A stretch of 64,000 bases of DNA from DATAXP01 sp963708675 (lineage in GTDB: Bacteria; Planctomycetota; Planctomycetia; Pirellulales; PNKZ01). The DNA is taken from the NCBI GenBank assembly GCA_963708675.1, contig CAVPTO010000003.1, positions 3,162,001 through 3,226,000 on the forward strand, in the 5' to 3' direction. A model generated the notes under the pieces. The model made no database searches. It had not been told where the DNA came from and saw only the letters and a list, made by a program, of their open reading frames with translations. This document shows positions 7,566 to 16,612 of the stretch, piece by piece. The position numbers were made by a program, and so were the translations under genes. Each line of letters starts with the position of its first letter. Position 1 is the stretch's first letter.

Positions 7566-10244
7566 ATGGAATTCCGTAAGGTCTTGGCGTTACGCGGCCC
7601 GAACATGTGGGCGAACTTTCCCGTCCTCGAAGCATGGGTCGACTTGGGTGCTTGGAAGGACTCGCCGAGCCACGAGTTGCCCGGCTTTAACGATCGCATC
7701 ATGTCGTGGCTCCCCACGATGATCGAACATCGATGCGGGGTCGGCTATCGCGGCGGGTTCTTCGAACGCCTGCGAACAGGCACCTACCTGGCCCACATTC
7801 TCGAACACGTCACGCTTGAAATGCAGGCGCTGGCCGGCGTCGATGTCGGCTTCGGCAAGGCGCGAGAATGGTTGGGCGAAGGCTACTACAAAGTCGTCAT
7901 CGAATACGAAGAGGAAGAAGTCGGCCGGGCGACGATGGAAGCGGCTCGCGAGCTGATCATGGCCGCGATCCACGACACGCCCTACGACGTGAAGGCCGAG
8001 ATCCAAAAGCTCCGCGAGCTGAACCATCGCGTGTCGCTTGGGCCGAGCACGAAGGCCATCGTCGAAGCCGCCCGCTCGCGCCGCATTCCCGTGCGTCGTT
8101 TGAACGAGGGGAGCCTCGTGCAGTTCGGCTACGGCTGCAACCAGCGCCGCATTCTGGCCGCGCAGACCGATCGCACCGGCGCCATTGCCGAGGAGATCGC
8201 TCAAGACAAAGAAATGACGCGTGACCTGCTCCGTTCGGTCGGCGTGCCGGTGCCCGAGGGTCGCGCGGTTGAAAGCGCCGAAGACGCCTGGGTCGCCGCC
8301 GAAGAGATCGGCGTGCCGGTTGTCGTCAAGCCGCAGTTCGGCAGCCAGGGTCGCGGCGTCGCCACGAACCTGTCGACCCGCGAGCAGGTGATGGCCGCTT
8401 ACGAGGCCGCCAGCGCCGAGAGCTCGTACATTTTGGTCGAGCGTTTCGCCCCCGGCGACGATTATCGCGTGCTTGTGATCGGCGGACGCATTGTGGCCGC
8501 CGCGCGTCGCGAGCCAGCCCACGTCATTGCCGACGGCGAACACACGATCGCCGAGCTTGTCGCAATCACGAACACCGATCCCCGCCGCGGCGACGATCAC
8601 GCCACGGTGCTGAGCAAAATCACGCTCGACGCCATCGGCCTGGCCGTCGTCGAGGAACAAGGCTACACACCGCAGTCGGTACCTGCCGCGGGCGTCAAAG
8701 TTCTCTGCCGCCGCAACGCGAACCTCAGCACTGGCGGCACCGCTGCTGACGTAACCGACGACGTGCATCCTGAAGTTGCTGCGCGAGCCATTGAAGCCGC
8801 CCGAGCCGTGGGGCTCGACGTCGCCGGCGTCGATGTGATTGCCGTCGACCTTGGCCGTCCGCTCGAAGAGCAGGGGGGCGTGATCGTCGAGGTCAACGCC
8901 AGCCCCGGGCTTCGCATGCACATCGAACCGTCGAGCGGCAAAGGCCGCGGGGTCGGCGAGGCGATCGTCGACATGATGTTCGCCCCCGGCGAGACCGGTC
9001 GCATTCCGATCGCCGCCGTCACCGGCACCAACGGCAAGACGACGACGACTCGCTTCATCGCTCACATGCTCGAAGCCGCTGGACGCAAAGTCGGCATGAC
9101 GTGCACCGATGGCATCTTTATCGGCAAGCGACGCATCGACACCGGCGACTGCGCCGGCCCCGCCAGCGCGACCGCCGTGCTTGGCAATCCGATGGTCGAA
9201 GCCGCCGTGCTCGAAACCGCTCGCGGCGGCATCCTCCGCGCAGGACTCGGCTTCGATAAGTGCGATGTCTCGGTCGTCACCAACATCGGCGAAGGAGATC
9301 ACCTCGGCGTTGGCGGCATCGACACGCCCGAGCAAATCGCGCTCGTCAAGCGATCGATCATCGACGTCGTACACAAGCACGGCTACGGAGTGCTGAAGGC
9401 TGACGACCCGCTCACGGCGGCGATGGCGGAGCATTGCACGGGCCAGGTCATTTTCTTCTGCCGCGATGCCGAGCATCCGGTCGTCGTCGCTCACCGCGCT
9501 GCCGGTGGCCGCGCGGTCATCGTTCGCGATGGTTCGATTGTTGCCGCCGAAGGGAGCCGCGAAGAGGCGATCCTCACGCTCGATCGCGTGCCGCTGACGC
9601 ACGGCGGGCGCATCAGCTTCCAAGTTGAGAACGCTCTCGCGACCACCGCCGCTGCGTGGGGCCTTGGTCTGTCGCGCGAAACGATCCGCACAGGATTGGA
9701 AACGTTCGCCGCCGACATGGACCAAGTCCCCGGCCGGTTCAATCTGCTCGAAGTACACGGCGCAACCGTGATCGTCGACTACGGCCACAACCCGTCGGCG
9801 CTCGAGGCAATGATCGAGGCGATCGAGTTATTCCCGGCCTCGCGACGTTTGGCCGTCTACACCGCCGCCGGCGACCGTCGCGATTGCGACATGATCCGCC
9901 AAGGCGAACAGCTCGGCGACGCCTTTGACGTGGTGATCCTGTACGAGGACCATTACCTGCGTGGTCGCCCGCAAGGCGAGATCATGCAGTTGCTGCGTCA
10001 GGGGATGGCCGGCGGCTCGCGCGTCAGCGAGATTCGCGAGGTGCTGGGTAGCGTGAAGGCGATCGAAGCCTCACTCGACTCTCTGCGTCCCGGCGACTTG
10101 CTGTTGTTGCAGGCCGACGTGATCGACGAGACCGTCGACTACGTGAAGCGCTATCTCGCCGCAACGCGCTCGGGACACGAACTCGGCGTGATCGACGCGC
10201 TGCCGGTCGCCGAGGTCGTGTACGCAACCGAGAGTATTGACTGA
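7566..10244 (+). CDS. cphA: Cyanophycin synthetase
   Basis: 892 residues, full length for the family (about 870-900). It polymerises Asp with Arg on the side chain to make cyanophycin, a nitrogen/carbon store, using ATP. An N-terminal domain (about 1-160) is followed by an ATP-grasp domain with VVVKPQFGSQGRGV (about residue 252) and the metal-binding end VEVNASPGLRMH. Then comes a Mur-ligase-like domain with P-loop GTNGKTTTT (about 486) and VDYGHNPSALEAM (about 737). All key motifs of CphA1 are present. No cyanophycinase lies in the window, so polymer breakdown must be encoded elsewhere. The ATG follows no clear Shine-Dalgarno sequence. Confidence 0.95.
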   Translation: MEFRKVLALRGPNMWANFPVLEAWVDLGAWKDSPSHELPGFNDRIMSWLPTMIEHRCGVGYRGGFFERLRTGTYLAHILEHVTLEMQALAGVDVGFGKAREWLGEGYYKVVIEYEEEEVGRATMEAARELIMAAIHDTPYDVKAEIQKLRELNHRVSLGPSTKAIVEAARSRRIPVRRLNEGSLVQFGYGCNQRRILAAQTDRTGAIAEEIAQDKEMTRDLLRSVGVPVPEGRAVESAEDAWVAAEEIGVPVVVKPQFGSQGRGVATNLSTREQVMAAYEAASAESSYILVERFAPGDDYRVLVIGGRIVAAARREPAHVIADGEHTIAELVAITNTDPRRGDDHATVLSKITLDAIGLAVVEEQGYTPQSVPAAGVKVLCRRNANLSTGGTAADVTDDVHPEVAARAIEAARAVGLDVAGVDVIAVDLGRPLEEQGGVIVEVNASPGLRMHIEPSSGKGRGVGEAIVDMMFAPGETGRIPIAAVTGTNGKTTTTRFIAHMLEAAGRKVGMTCTDGIFIGKRRIDTGDCAGPASATAVLGNPMVEAAVLETARGGILRAGLGFDKCDVSVVTNIGEGDHLGVGGIDTPEQIALVKRSIIDVVHKHGYGVLKADDPLTAAMAEHCTGQVIFFCRDAEHPVVVAHRAAGGRAVIVRDGSIVAAEGSREEAILTLDRVPLTHGGRISFQVENALATTAAAWGLGLSRETIRTGLETFAADMDQVPGRFNLLEVHGATVIVDYGHNPSALEAMIEAIELFPASRRLAVYTAAGDRRDCDMIRQGEQLGDAFDVVILYEDHYLRGRPQGEIMQLLRQGMAGGSRVSEIREVLGSVKAIEASLDSLRPGDLLLLQADVIDETVDYVKRYLAATRSGHELGVIDALPVAEVVYATESID

Positions 10245-10253
10245 TTGTCGCAA

Positions 10254-10428
10254 ACCCCCTCTCCCTTTGGGAGAGGGTGGCGAGCGCAGCGAGCCGGGTG
10301 AGGGCGGGTGGCGCACTCGATTGCGCACCACCGTCACTCGCATCGCGTGACACTGATGGCGTCGTCTCACGAGCCACAGCGCACCCTCATCCGCCCTTCG
10401 GGCACCTTCTCCCGGAGGGAGAAGGATT
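10254..10428. repeat. Composite palindromic repeat, copy 2 (about 175 bp)
   Basis: Second copy of the element at 4000-4167. It has a perfect inner hairpin CTCTCCCTTTGGGAGAG, then GGTGGCGAGCG..CCGGGTGAGGG, a partly palindromic middle, and the right end GCACCCTCATCCGCCC..CTTCTCCCGGAGGGAGAAGG. It fills the gap between cphA and the convergent hydrolase gene, and its last bases touch the hydrolase stop codon. Confidence 0.75.
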
Positions 10429-11449
10429 ACTCCGGCGCGACGAACCTTCCCTCATCCAAAAACCGCACGACGCGTTCGTGCGTTTCGGGCTTGAAGAGCA
10501 GTGTCGTGTGCGGATACGGCAGCAGCGCGTAGTCCGCGGCGCCGTCGAGCTTCGTCGTCGCGACGGAAACCAAGCCGTCGTCGTCGCCGTCGATGTGCTT
10601 GTTGAAACCTTTGTCGTCCCCTTTACCGCCGGCGATGATGCCGAACGGCACCGCCGGCGTCGCGAGACGTTTCTCGACATCGCCCCAGCCGACACCAAGC
10701 TCCAGCGCACTTTGCCCGGCGAAGGTCGTGAAGAAGACGTTGCGTCCCCAACTGCTCGCCATCTCGGCGCCGTGGTTCGGCGGGGCGATCATCACGATGC
10801 GTCGCAGACGTGCATCGGGTTGCGTGCGGCCGTCGCGGCAATCGCCCAGCCAGTGACGAACGACGATGTTCCCCATGCTGTGGCCGACGAGGTTGATTTC
10901 CTCGATGCCTTCAAGCCCCGCAATGATGCTCGCCAGTCCGCGAGCGTGTTCGGCCAACTCGCTGCGCGTGCTGGGGTACGTGACATTGAACACGGTGTAG
11001 CCATGACGTTCGAGCTCTTCGCCGAGCGGGGCCATCAAGGCCCGCACCGCGCCCAGACCGTGCACGAGCACCACCGCGCGGCCCTTCATCGGCCCCAGGC
11101 CCCGCTGCACGCGAATCTCGTCGAGCTTCTTCTGGCACTCGTCGAACGTGCCCGCCTCGTGGCGACGGTTGGCGCCGTCGAGCAGTCGGCATTGGCCGGT
11201 CCAGCAATGCCGCTGGATGCGCCACTCGTGGAAGAACCGTTCGTCCCGCCAAAAAACGAGCCCGCCGGCCGTGTGGCTGCCGTGCTTTTCTTTTGCGTGC
11301 TTTGAATCATCGGGCTCCGACGCTGTCGTGGAATCGCGCCCGATCGGCGCGTCGGCTCCCTGTTGGGCCAACGTCGTTTGTCGAGCCATGAACCACGCGA
11401 CCGTGGCGCCCGTGCCAAGGTGAAACAGCAGAGACCGAATGCGCTTCAT
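10427..11449 (-). CDS. Alpha/beta-hydrolase, lipase-like
   Basis: 340 residues. The alpha/beta-hydrolase core has the oxyanion-hole motif VLVHGLG (about residue 125), the nucleophile elbow GHSMG (Ser about 190), a likely acid in the GDDDGLVSV segment and a C-terminal His in PYPHTTLL. The N-terminus (MKRIRSLLF..ATVAWFMA) is a signal peptide or membrane anchor, so it probably acts in the periplasm. The linker after the signal is hydrophilic. The ATG at 11449 is chosen over one at 11569 because it begins the signal sequence and avoids overlapping the SulP gene upstream. Similar to secreted triacylglycerol lipases and PGAP1-type esterases; substrate unknown. Confidence 0.8.
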   Translation of the reverse strand: MKRIRSLLFHLGTGATVAWFMARQTTLAQQGADAPIGRDSTTASEPDDSKHAKEKHGSHTAGGLVFWRDERFFHEWRIQRHCWTGQCRLLDGANRRHEAGTFDECQKKLDEIRVQRGLGPMKGRAVVLVHGLGAVRALMAPLGEELERHGYTVFNVTYPSTRSELAEHARGLASIIAGLEGIEEINLVGHSMGNIVVRHWLGDCRDGRTQPDARLRRIVMIAPPNHGAEMASSWGRNVFFTTFAGQSALELGVGWGDVEKRLATPAVPFGIIAGGKGDDKGFNKHIDGDDDGLVSVATTKLDGAADYALLPYPHTTLLFKPETHERVVRFLDEGRFVAPE

Positions 11450-11565
11450 GCTACGAATCGAAGTAAGCAGGCAGGAACGAAATCGCGGGCGTGCGGCCTT
11501 CAAATATTTGAATGTCGCCAGCCTGTGAAGTCTAGGGCATCTTTCCGCGCATGCATTGCCATCGC

Positions 11566-13134
11566 TCATGAGGCGTGCACCTGCTTGGGTTTACGTCGAG
11601 GCCACGCCCACACCGGCGACGTCGAACGCATCTCGACGATCGCCCAATCGGCGTCGACGTTTGCGCCCGTCGACTCATGCTGAGCCAACCACTCCATGAG
11701 CCAGTCGGCGCAAGCATGGTCGATGTAGCTCAAGCGTTCGAAGTTAAGCCGCACGTCTTCGCCCGGCGGAATGGCTTCGAGCACCTCGGCCAACTTCGGC
11801 AGACGCACGAACGTTGCCGCGCCACGCAGCGATACGTGATGACGGAAGTCGGGCGTGTGACTGAGGTGCTTCACTTCCAATCGCGTCGCGACGTCAATTA
11901 GCAAAATTAGGGAAGCTACCACGCCCATCGCTACGCCGGTCAGTAGGTCGAACACGACGATGCCGATAATCGTCACACCAAACACGATGGCCTCGCGGGC
12001 ACGATCTTGCACCAGCAACACGAACGCGTTGAGGTCAATGAGCTTTAGCCCTGTGTAAACAAGCAACGCTGCCAAGGCCGAGATAGGAATCAATCGCAGC
12101 AACGACGGAAAGCAGACAACGAAAAGCAGCAGCCACGCGCCGTGCATGACGGCCGACCATCGCGAACGAGCGCCGGACTCGACGTTCACGGCGCTGCGCA
12201 CGATGACGCCGGTCATCGGCAGTCCGCCGAGCAGACCGCACAACACGTTGCCGATACCTTGCGCGCCGAGCTCGCGATCGAAGTTCGTCCTCAGCGCCGG
12301 ATCGTGATGCAACTTGTCGACGGCCACCGCGCACAGCAGCGACTCGGCACTGGCAACGATCGCCACGCCCAGGCCTGCCATCCAGATCGACAGGACCGCG
12401 AGGTCGGCGAAGTTCTGCGTTGAGAAAAGATGCAACTCGTTGAGGAAACTGTCGTGGATGTTGACGTACTTGATCGGCAGCGCGAACGCCTGCGCCAGCA
12501 GCGTCGCGCCGAACACGGCAACCAGCGGGGCGGGTATCACGCGCCATTTCTTGGGCGTGAACATCTTCCAGCCGAGAAGGATCGCGATGCTCGACACGCC
12601 GACGGCTGCAGCCTCGCGGTGGTTGTAACCCTCGACCGCGACGATGGCCATGTAAAGCGACTCGGGAATCGACGTGAGATTCTTCAGGCCCGTGTCGCGC
12701 GGCACGTCGTCGACCATCACGTGAAACTGGCTGGCGAAGATCAGCACGCCGATGCCGGCGAGCATCCCCTGGACGATGGCCGGCGTGACGGCGCGAAACC
12801 ATCGCGCTGCGCCGACCAACGCGCCAAGCACCTGCAATGCGCCGGCAATGAGCACAATGACGCCGACACGTTCAATGCCATAGGTATGAATGACGTCGAG
12901 CATGACGACGGCAAGTCCAGCGGCAGGACCGCTCACTTGAAACGGCGCTCCGCCGATCGTTCCAACGACAATCCCGCCGACGATGCCGGTGATCAGTCCC
13001 GTCGCCGGCGGCGCGCCCGAGGCAATCGCGATGCCCAAGCACAAAGGCAGCGCGACGAGAAACACGACGATCGAGGCCAAGAAGTCGCGCCGCATCGAAA
13101 CAAGGCGATCTGTGATGAGATTCAGGCTCCGCAT
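11566..13134 (-). CDS. SulP family anion transporter with STAS-like tail
   Basis: 522 residues with 10-12 hydrophobic segments. SulP hallmarks are the early FLVALPLCLGIAIASGAPP segment, QVSGPAAGLAVV and GLPMTGVIVRSAVNVESGARS. The C-terminus (about residues 430-510) resembles a STAS domain (VRLNFERLSYIDHACADWL). SulP proteins move sulfate, bicarbonate or other anions. The next gene upstream is a beta-carbonic anhydrase whose end overlaps this start by 13 bases, so bicarbonate is the likeliest substrate. The start ATG at 13134 lies inside the carbonic anhydrase frame, implying translational coupling. Confidence 0.88.
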   Translation of the reverse strand: MRSLNLITDRLVSMRRDFLASIVVFLVALPLCLGIAIASGAPPATGLITGIVGGIVVGTIGGAPFQVSGPAAGLAVVMLDVIHTYGIERVGVIVLIAGALQVLGALVGAARWFRAVTPAIVQGMLAGIGVLIFASQFHVMVDDVPRDTGLKNLTSIPESLYMAIVAVEGYNHREAAAVGVSSIAILLGWKMFTPKKWRVIPAPLVAVFGATLLAQAFALPIKYVNIHDSFLNELHLFSTQNFADLAVLSIWMAGLGVAIVASAESLLCAVAVDKLHHDPALRTNFDRELGAQGIGNVLCGLLGGLPMTGVIVRSAVNVESGARSRWSAVMHGAWLLLFVVCFPSLLRLIPISALAALLVYTGLKLIDLNAFVLLVQDRAREAIVFGVTIIGIVVFDLLTGVAMGVVASLILLIDVATRLEVKHLSHTPDFRHHVSLRGAATFVRLPKLAEVLEAIPPGEDVRLNFERLSYIDHACADWLMEWLAQHESTGANVDADWAIVEMRSTSPVWAWPRRKPKQVHAS

Positions 13135-13784
13135 GGGGCACCTCCTTCGGTCGACACGCCAGGCAGGGTCGGGCTCGTGGTGGCGAAGCGATGCAATCGA
13201 TGATCGAACACACGCACTTGTCCGCCGCCGATGTCGTACACCCAGCCATGCAATGCCAGGCGACCTGCACGCTGCGCGGCTGCGACACTTGGAAACGTTT
13301 GCAATCGGCTGAGCTGCACGAGCACGTTTTCTTCGATGGCGGCGTCGATCATGTCGTCACCGCGGCCTTCGTGACTGCACCGCTGCGCGATGCGGCGTGC
13401 GTCGTCGAAATGGCTAAGCCACGCCCGCAGGCATGGCAGCGACTCCGGCGGCTTCGGTGCGAGCGCCGTCTTCACGGCCCCGCAGTCGCTGTGGCCGCAC
13501 ACGATGATGTCGACCACGCCCAGCACGCCGACGGCGAACTCAATCGTCGCGGCCTCGCCGCCTGCCATCGTGCCGTAGGTAGGAACGACATTGCCTGCGT
13601 TGCGAAGGACGAACAACTCGCCCGGCTGCGATTGCGTGAGCGTATGCGGATCGACACGGGCATCGGAGCAGGTGATGAACATCGCCGTCGGCCGCTGTTC
13701 GCGGGCAAGGCGTTCGTAGAACTCACGTTGAGGTTGAAAGATATTGCGACGAAACCGGCTCACACCGGCGAGAAGATGTCTCAT
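13122..13784 (-). CDS. can: Beta-carbonic anhydrase
   Basis: 220 residues. Interconverts CO2 and bicarbonate. The zinc ligands of the beta class are present: Cys39 and Asp41 in CSDAR, His98 and Cys101 in GHSDC, with Arg43 for the Asp-Arg dyad. The conserved RNAGN segment follows at about 61-65. A GAGGTG Shine-Dalgarno sits 6 bases before the ATG at 13784. It is the first gene of a two-gene overlapping unit with the SulP transporter, a pairing known from bicarbonate uptake systems. The last about 15 residues are encoded in the overlap. Confidence 0.93.
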   Translation of the reverse strand: MRHLLAGVSRFRRNIFQPQREFYERLAREQRPTAMFITCSDARVDPHTLTQSQPGELFVLRNAGNVVPTYGTMAGGEAATIEFAVGVLGVVDIIVCGHSDCGAVKTALAPKPPESLPCLRAWLSHFDDARRIAQRCSHEGRGDDMIDAAIEENVLVQLSRLQTFPSVAAAQRAGRLALHGWVYDIGGGQVRVFDHRLHRFATTSPTLPGVSTEGGAPCGA

Positions 13785-14400
13785 GGCGGCACCTCGGAAA
13801 AAGGATCGCGTGACGCGCGCAAACAGAAACGTCTGCGCGGTTCGAAACGGAAATAGCTCGGAGAGACGGCGAGCTTTTCAGATGCGCAAGGCGGTGCCTA
13901 AACCGTTGCGCAGCGCGTGTTCCGAGCGAGGCACTCGTACAAAGGAATGTCGAGCGGGACGCAAGGTGGCGATCTTTGCCGCGTACGTGGTCGTCGCCTT
14001 GCCGTCGATCTCGCGACGGCTGATCTGCGCCTCAGCGGCACGGTCGAAGACCTGCGACTCTTCCTCGTTCGAGCCTTCCGAATCTTCGAGCGGGTCGACG
14101 ATTTCGGAGTTCGATTCCGCCAAGTAGGCGAACGTTTGCTGCGCAGAGCATGCCCAGAGCCAGTGCCGCGAGGCACCAGATCACACGGGCGAGCGCGCGA
14201 ATGCAGCCGGATGCGAGAAGTCATGACATAGATTCCGCCCAAGCCATCGTAGAAGCCTGCCCTTGACCGCGTTCGCCGATGGCGACGATCACGATCAGAC
14301 AAGTCTATTCACGTTCGCAGTGCGAATCAATTCCGATCTTGCGCGTGCGACAATCCACCGCACCAGCACGACAGCAGGTCGCGACCCATTTCAAACGCTG
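13785..14400. other. 616-bp gap between carbonic anhydrase and ygiQ
   Basis: Apart from the possible broken small gene at 13878-14224 nothing else is supported here. Positions 14225-14400 show no gene, hairpin or tRNA that I can recognise. Confidence 0.3.
13878..14224 (-). CDS. Possible small secreted acidic protein, reading frame broken
   Basis: No single uninterrupted frame gives a convincing protein. Joining three frames gives a coherent product of about 114 residues: a basic start (MTSRIRLHSRA, ATG at 14224), a hydrophobic core (LARVIWCLAALALGMLCAA) and a mature acidic domain (QQTFAYLAESNSEIVDPLED, then EGSNEEES). This is the shape of a signal peptide with an Ala-x-Ala-type cleavage site. 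Both joins fall at GCGC tracts, as do the frameshifts in neighbouring genes. No family recognised. It could instead be non-coding. Confidence 0.3.
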
Positions 14401-16557
14401 CTAGCGCCGCGATCGACGCTGAGCGCTCTTGCGGCCAGGGCGATAACCGAGATTCGATTCGCCCTCGTCCTTATTGATGGTGTCCGTATCTCTACGCACG
14501 CGCTTCTTTGGGCCGTTCGCATCGCTACGTCGGCGATCGAGTGCCTCCTTCGGGGGACGATGGCCGATGAGCGCATCGCATCCGTCGCCGATGAGGTCTT
14601 GCCGGCCTGCTTGCTCGAGCGCGCGACGCACCTCGAAATAGTTCTCGGGCTTGAAGAACTGCAACAACGCGCGCTGCATCTTGCGGTCGCGCATGTTGCG
14701 TGCGATGGCCACCGGCTTCTTCGTGTGCGGATCGAGCCCCGTGTAGTACATGCATGCGGCGATGTCGAACGGGCTAGGAATGAAGTCCTGCACCTGGTCG
14801 GGCTGATAGCCGTTGTGTTTCAGAAAAATCGCCAACTCGATCATCTCGTCGAGTCCGCTGCCAGGATGGCTGGCGATGAAGTACGGCACGAGCCGCTGCT
14901 TTTTGCCGGCGCGCTTCGAGGCCTTTTGAAACTCGCGATCGAATTCGACGAAGTCATCATTGGCGGGTTTCTTCATCAGCGCGAGCACGCCAGGATCGAC
15001 ATGCTCGGGCGCGACCTTCAACTGTCCGCCGACGTGATGCTCGACCAGCTCTTTCATGTACTCGGGACTTCGCCGCGCGAGGTCCATGCGAATGCCCGAG
15101 GCGACGAAGACTTTCTTGACGCCGGGCTCGTTGCGGACGTCGCGCATCAACTGCACAAGCGGCCCGTGATCGGTGCCGAGTAGTTTGCAGATCGTGGGAT
15201 GCACGCAGCTCAAGCGGCGGCACTTCTCCTCGACTTCGGGTCGCGAGCAACGCATCTGATACATGTTCGCCGTCGGCCCGCCGATGTCGCTCACCACGCC
15301 GGTGAACGTCGGGTCCTTGGTCATCTCGCGGACTTCGTCGAGCACCGACTCGGGGCTGCGGCTTTGGATGATGCGGCCTTCGTGTGCGGTGATCGAGCAG
15401 AACGTGCAGCCACCGAAGCAGCCGCGCATAATCTGCACCGAATGCTTGACGACGTCGTAAGCAGGGATGCGCTGCTTGCCGTACGCCGGATGCGGGCGAC
15501 GCGTGAACGGTTGGCCGTAGACGTGGTCCATTTCATCCTGGTTGAGCGGCAACGCCGGCGGCGTGCAGACGATGGCTTCGGGCCCGTGACGTTGGATGAG
15601 CGTCTTTGCGTTGTGCGGGTTCGTTTCGTTGTGCGCGATGCGCGTCATTTCGGCGAACGCGAGCTTGTCGGCGAGGACGTGTTCGTAGGACGGCAACTCG
15701 ATGGCGTGCGCTAAGCCCAGGGCCTGCTGGCCCTGGGTGTGTGTGCGCTGATGCGTGTGCGATTGGTGCGCTGTTGAAGATTCACCCAGGGCCGGCAGGC
15801 CCTGGGCTTGGGGTGATTGCGATTTCAACGCTTCTAGCGCTGCCGTCTCTTTCGCCCCCAGGCGATACACGACGCCGCGCATGTCGCGAAGGTCACGCAC
15901 CGTCTGGCCCGCGGCCATACGCCGCGCGATCTCGACGATCGCGCGCTCGCCCATACCGAAGACGACCATGTCGGCCTTGCAGTCGAGAATGATCGACCGC
16001 CGCACCTTGTCGCTCCAGTAATCGTAGTGGGCCATGCGTCGCAGGCTAGCCTCGACGCCGCCCGTGATGACCGGCACGCCGCTGTAGGCTTCGCGCGCAC
16101 GCTGACAATACGCCAACGTGGCGCGATCGGGCCGCAGGCCGATCTTCCCGCCGGGGCTGTAGGCGTCGTCGTTGCGAACTTTGCGGTTGGCCGTGTAGTG
16201 GTTGATCATCGAGTCCATGTTCCCGGCACTGATGCCGAAGAACAGCCTCGGGCGACCAAACGTCCGCCACGCGTCGCAGTTCCGCCAATCGGGCTGACTC
16301 ACGATGCCGACGCGGAAGCCCGCGCTTTCCAACAATCGTCCCAACAGCGCCATCGCGAAGCTGGGATGATCGACATACGCGTCGCCGGTGACGAACACGA
16401 CATCGACCTCATCCCATCCGCGCGCGAGCGCTTCCTCGCGCGACATCGGCAGCGGTCGCGCAGCGCCACGCGGCATCGGACGCGACACCACTGGGGGCGA
16501 TGCGTCAACGATGGGAAGCGAAAAACTTGATGGGGGAGACACGGACATGTCCGTCAT
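14401..16557 (-). CDS. YgiQ family radical SAM protein
   Basis: 718 residues, typical for the family. An N-terminal B12-binding-like/UPF0313 domain (VDVVFVTGDAYVDHPSFAMAL; LFFGISAGNMDSMINHY) is followed by a radical SAM core whose iron-sulfur motif CFGGCTFCS (CxxxCxxC) is at about residue 385. The C-terminal YgiQ domain includes VQDFIPSPFDIAACMYYTGLDP. The reaction and substrate are not known. Between the two domains a stretch QSPQAQGLPALGESS..HTQGQQALGLAH is encoded by an inserted palindromic repeat (15715-15806) yet keeps the frame open. The end is lysine/arginine rich. Starts at 16557 or 16548 (MTDMSVS) are both possible; an ATG further up at 16605 runs toward the repeat. Confidence 0.9.
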   Translation of the reverse strand: MTDMSVSPPSSFSLPIVDASPPVVSRPMPRGAARPLPMSREEALARGWDEVDVVFVTGDAYVDHPSFAMALLGRLLESAGFRVGIVSQPDWRNCDAWRTFGRPRLFFGISAGNMDSMINHYTANRKVRNDDAYSPGGKIGLRPDRATLAYCQRAREAYSGVPVITGGVEASLRRMAHYDYWSDKVRRSIILDCKADMVVFGMGERAIVEIARRMAAGQTVRDLRDMRGVVYRLGAKETAALEALKSQSPQAQGLPALGESSTAHQSHTHQRTHTQGQQALGLAHAIELPSYEHVLADKLAFAEMTRIAHNETNPHNAKTLIQRHGPEAIVCTPPALPLNQDEMDHVYGQPFTRRPHPAYGKQRIPAYDVVKHSVQIMRGCFGGCTFCSITAHEGRIIQSRSPESVLDEVREMTKDPTFTGVVSDIGGPTANMYQMRCSRPEVEEKCRRLSCVHPTICKLLGTDHGPLVQLMRDVRNEPGVKKVFVASGIRMDLARRSPEYMKELVEHHVGGQLKVAPEHVDPGVLALMKKPANDDFVEFDREFQKASKRAGKKQRLVPYFIASHPGSGLDEMIELAIFLKHNGYQPDQVQDFIPSPFDIAACMYYTGLDPHTKKPVAIARNMRDRKMQRALLQFFKPENYFEVRRALEQAGRQDLIGDGCDALIGHRPPKEALDRRRSDANGPKKRVRRDTDTINKDEGESNLGYRPGRKSAQRRSRR
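15715..15806. repeat. CCCAGGGCC palindrome pair inserted in ygiQ
   Basis: Left unit GCCCAGGGCCTGCTGGCCCT and right unit CACCCAGGGCCGGCAGGCCC are each palindromic and also complementary to each other, forming a large stem around GTGTGCGCTGATGCGTGTGC-like spacer. It is within the coding sequence and in frame. The same core occurs alone at 22269-22292 and 38419-38441. Confidence 0.75.
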
Positions 16558-16612
16558 TCTATCCGGCCACAAGCCCGCGGGTGACTCGATATCGCGCGAA
16601 ATCACGCATCAT

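Noticed and set aside
7289..7579. Short open frames in the cphA upstream region
   Set aside because: No start context, no homology recognised and Cys/Arg-rich composition; better explained as a regulatory gap.
7590..9788. Long open frame antisense to cphA
   Set aside because: Low-complexity Asp/His/Gly-rich translation with no motif, exactly opposite a complete cyanophycin synthetase.
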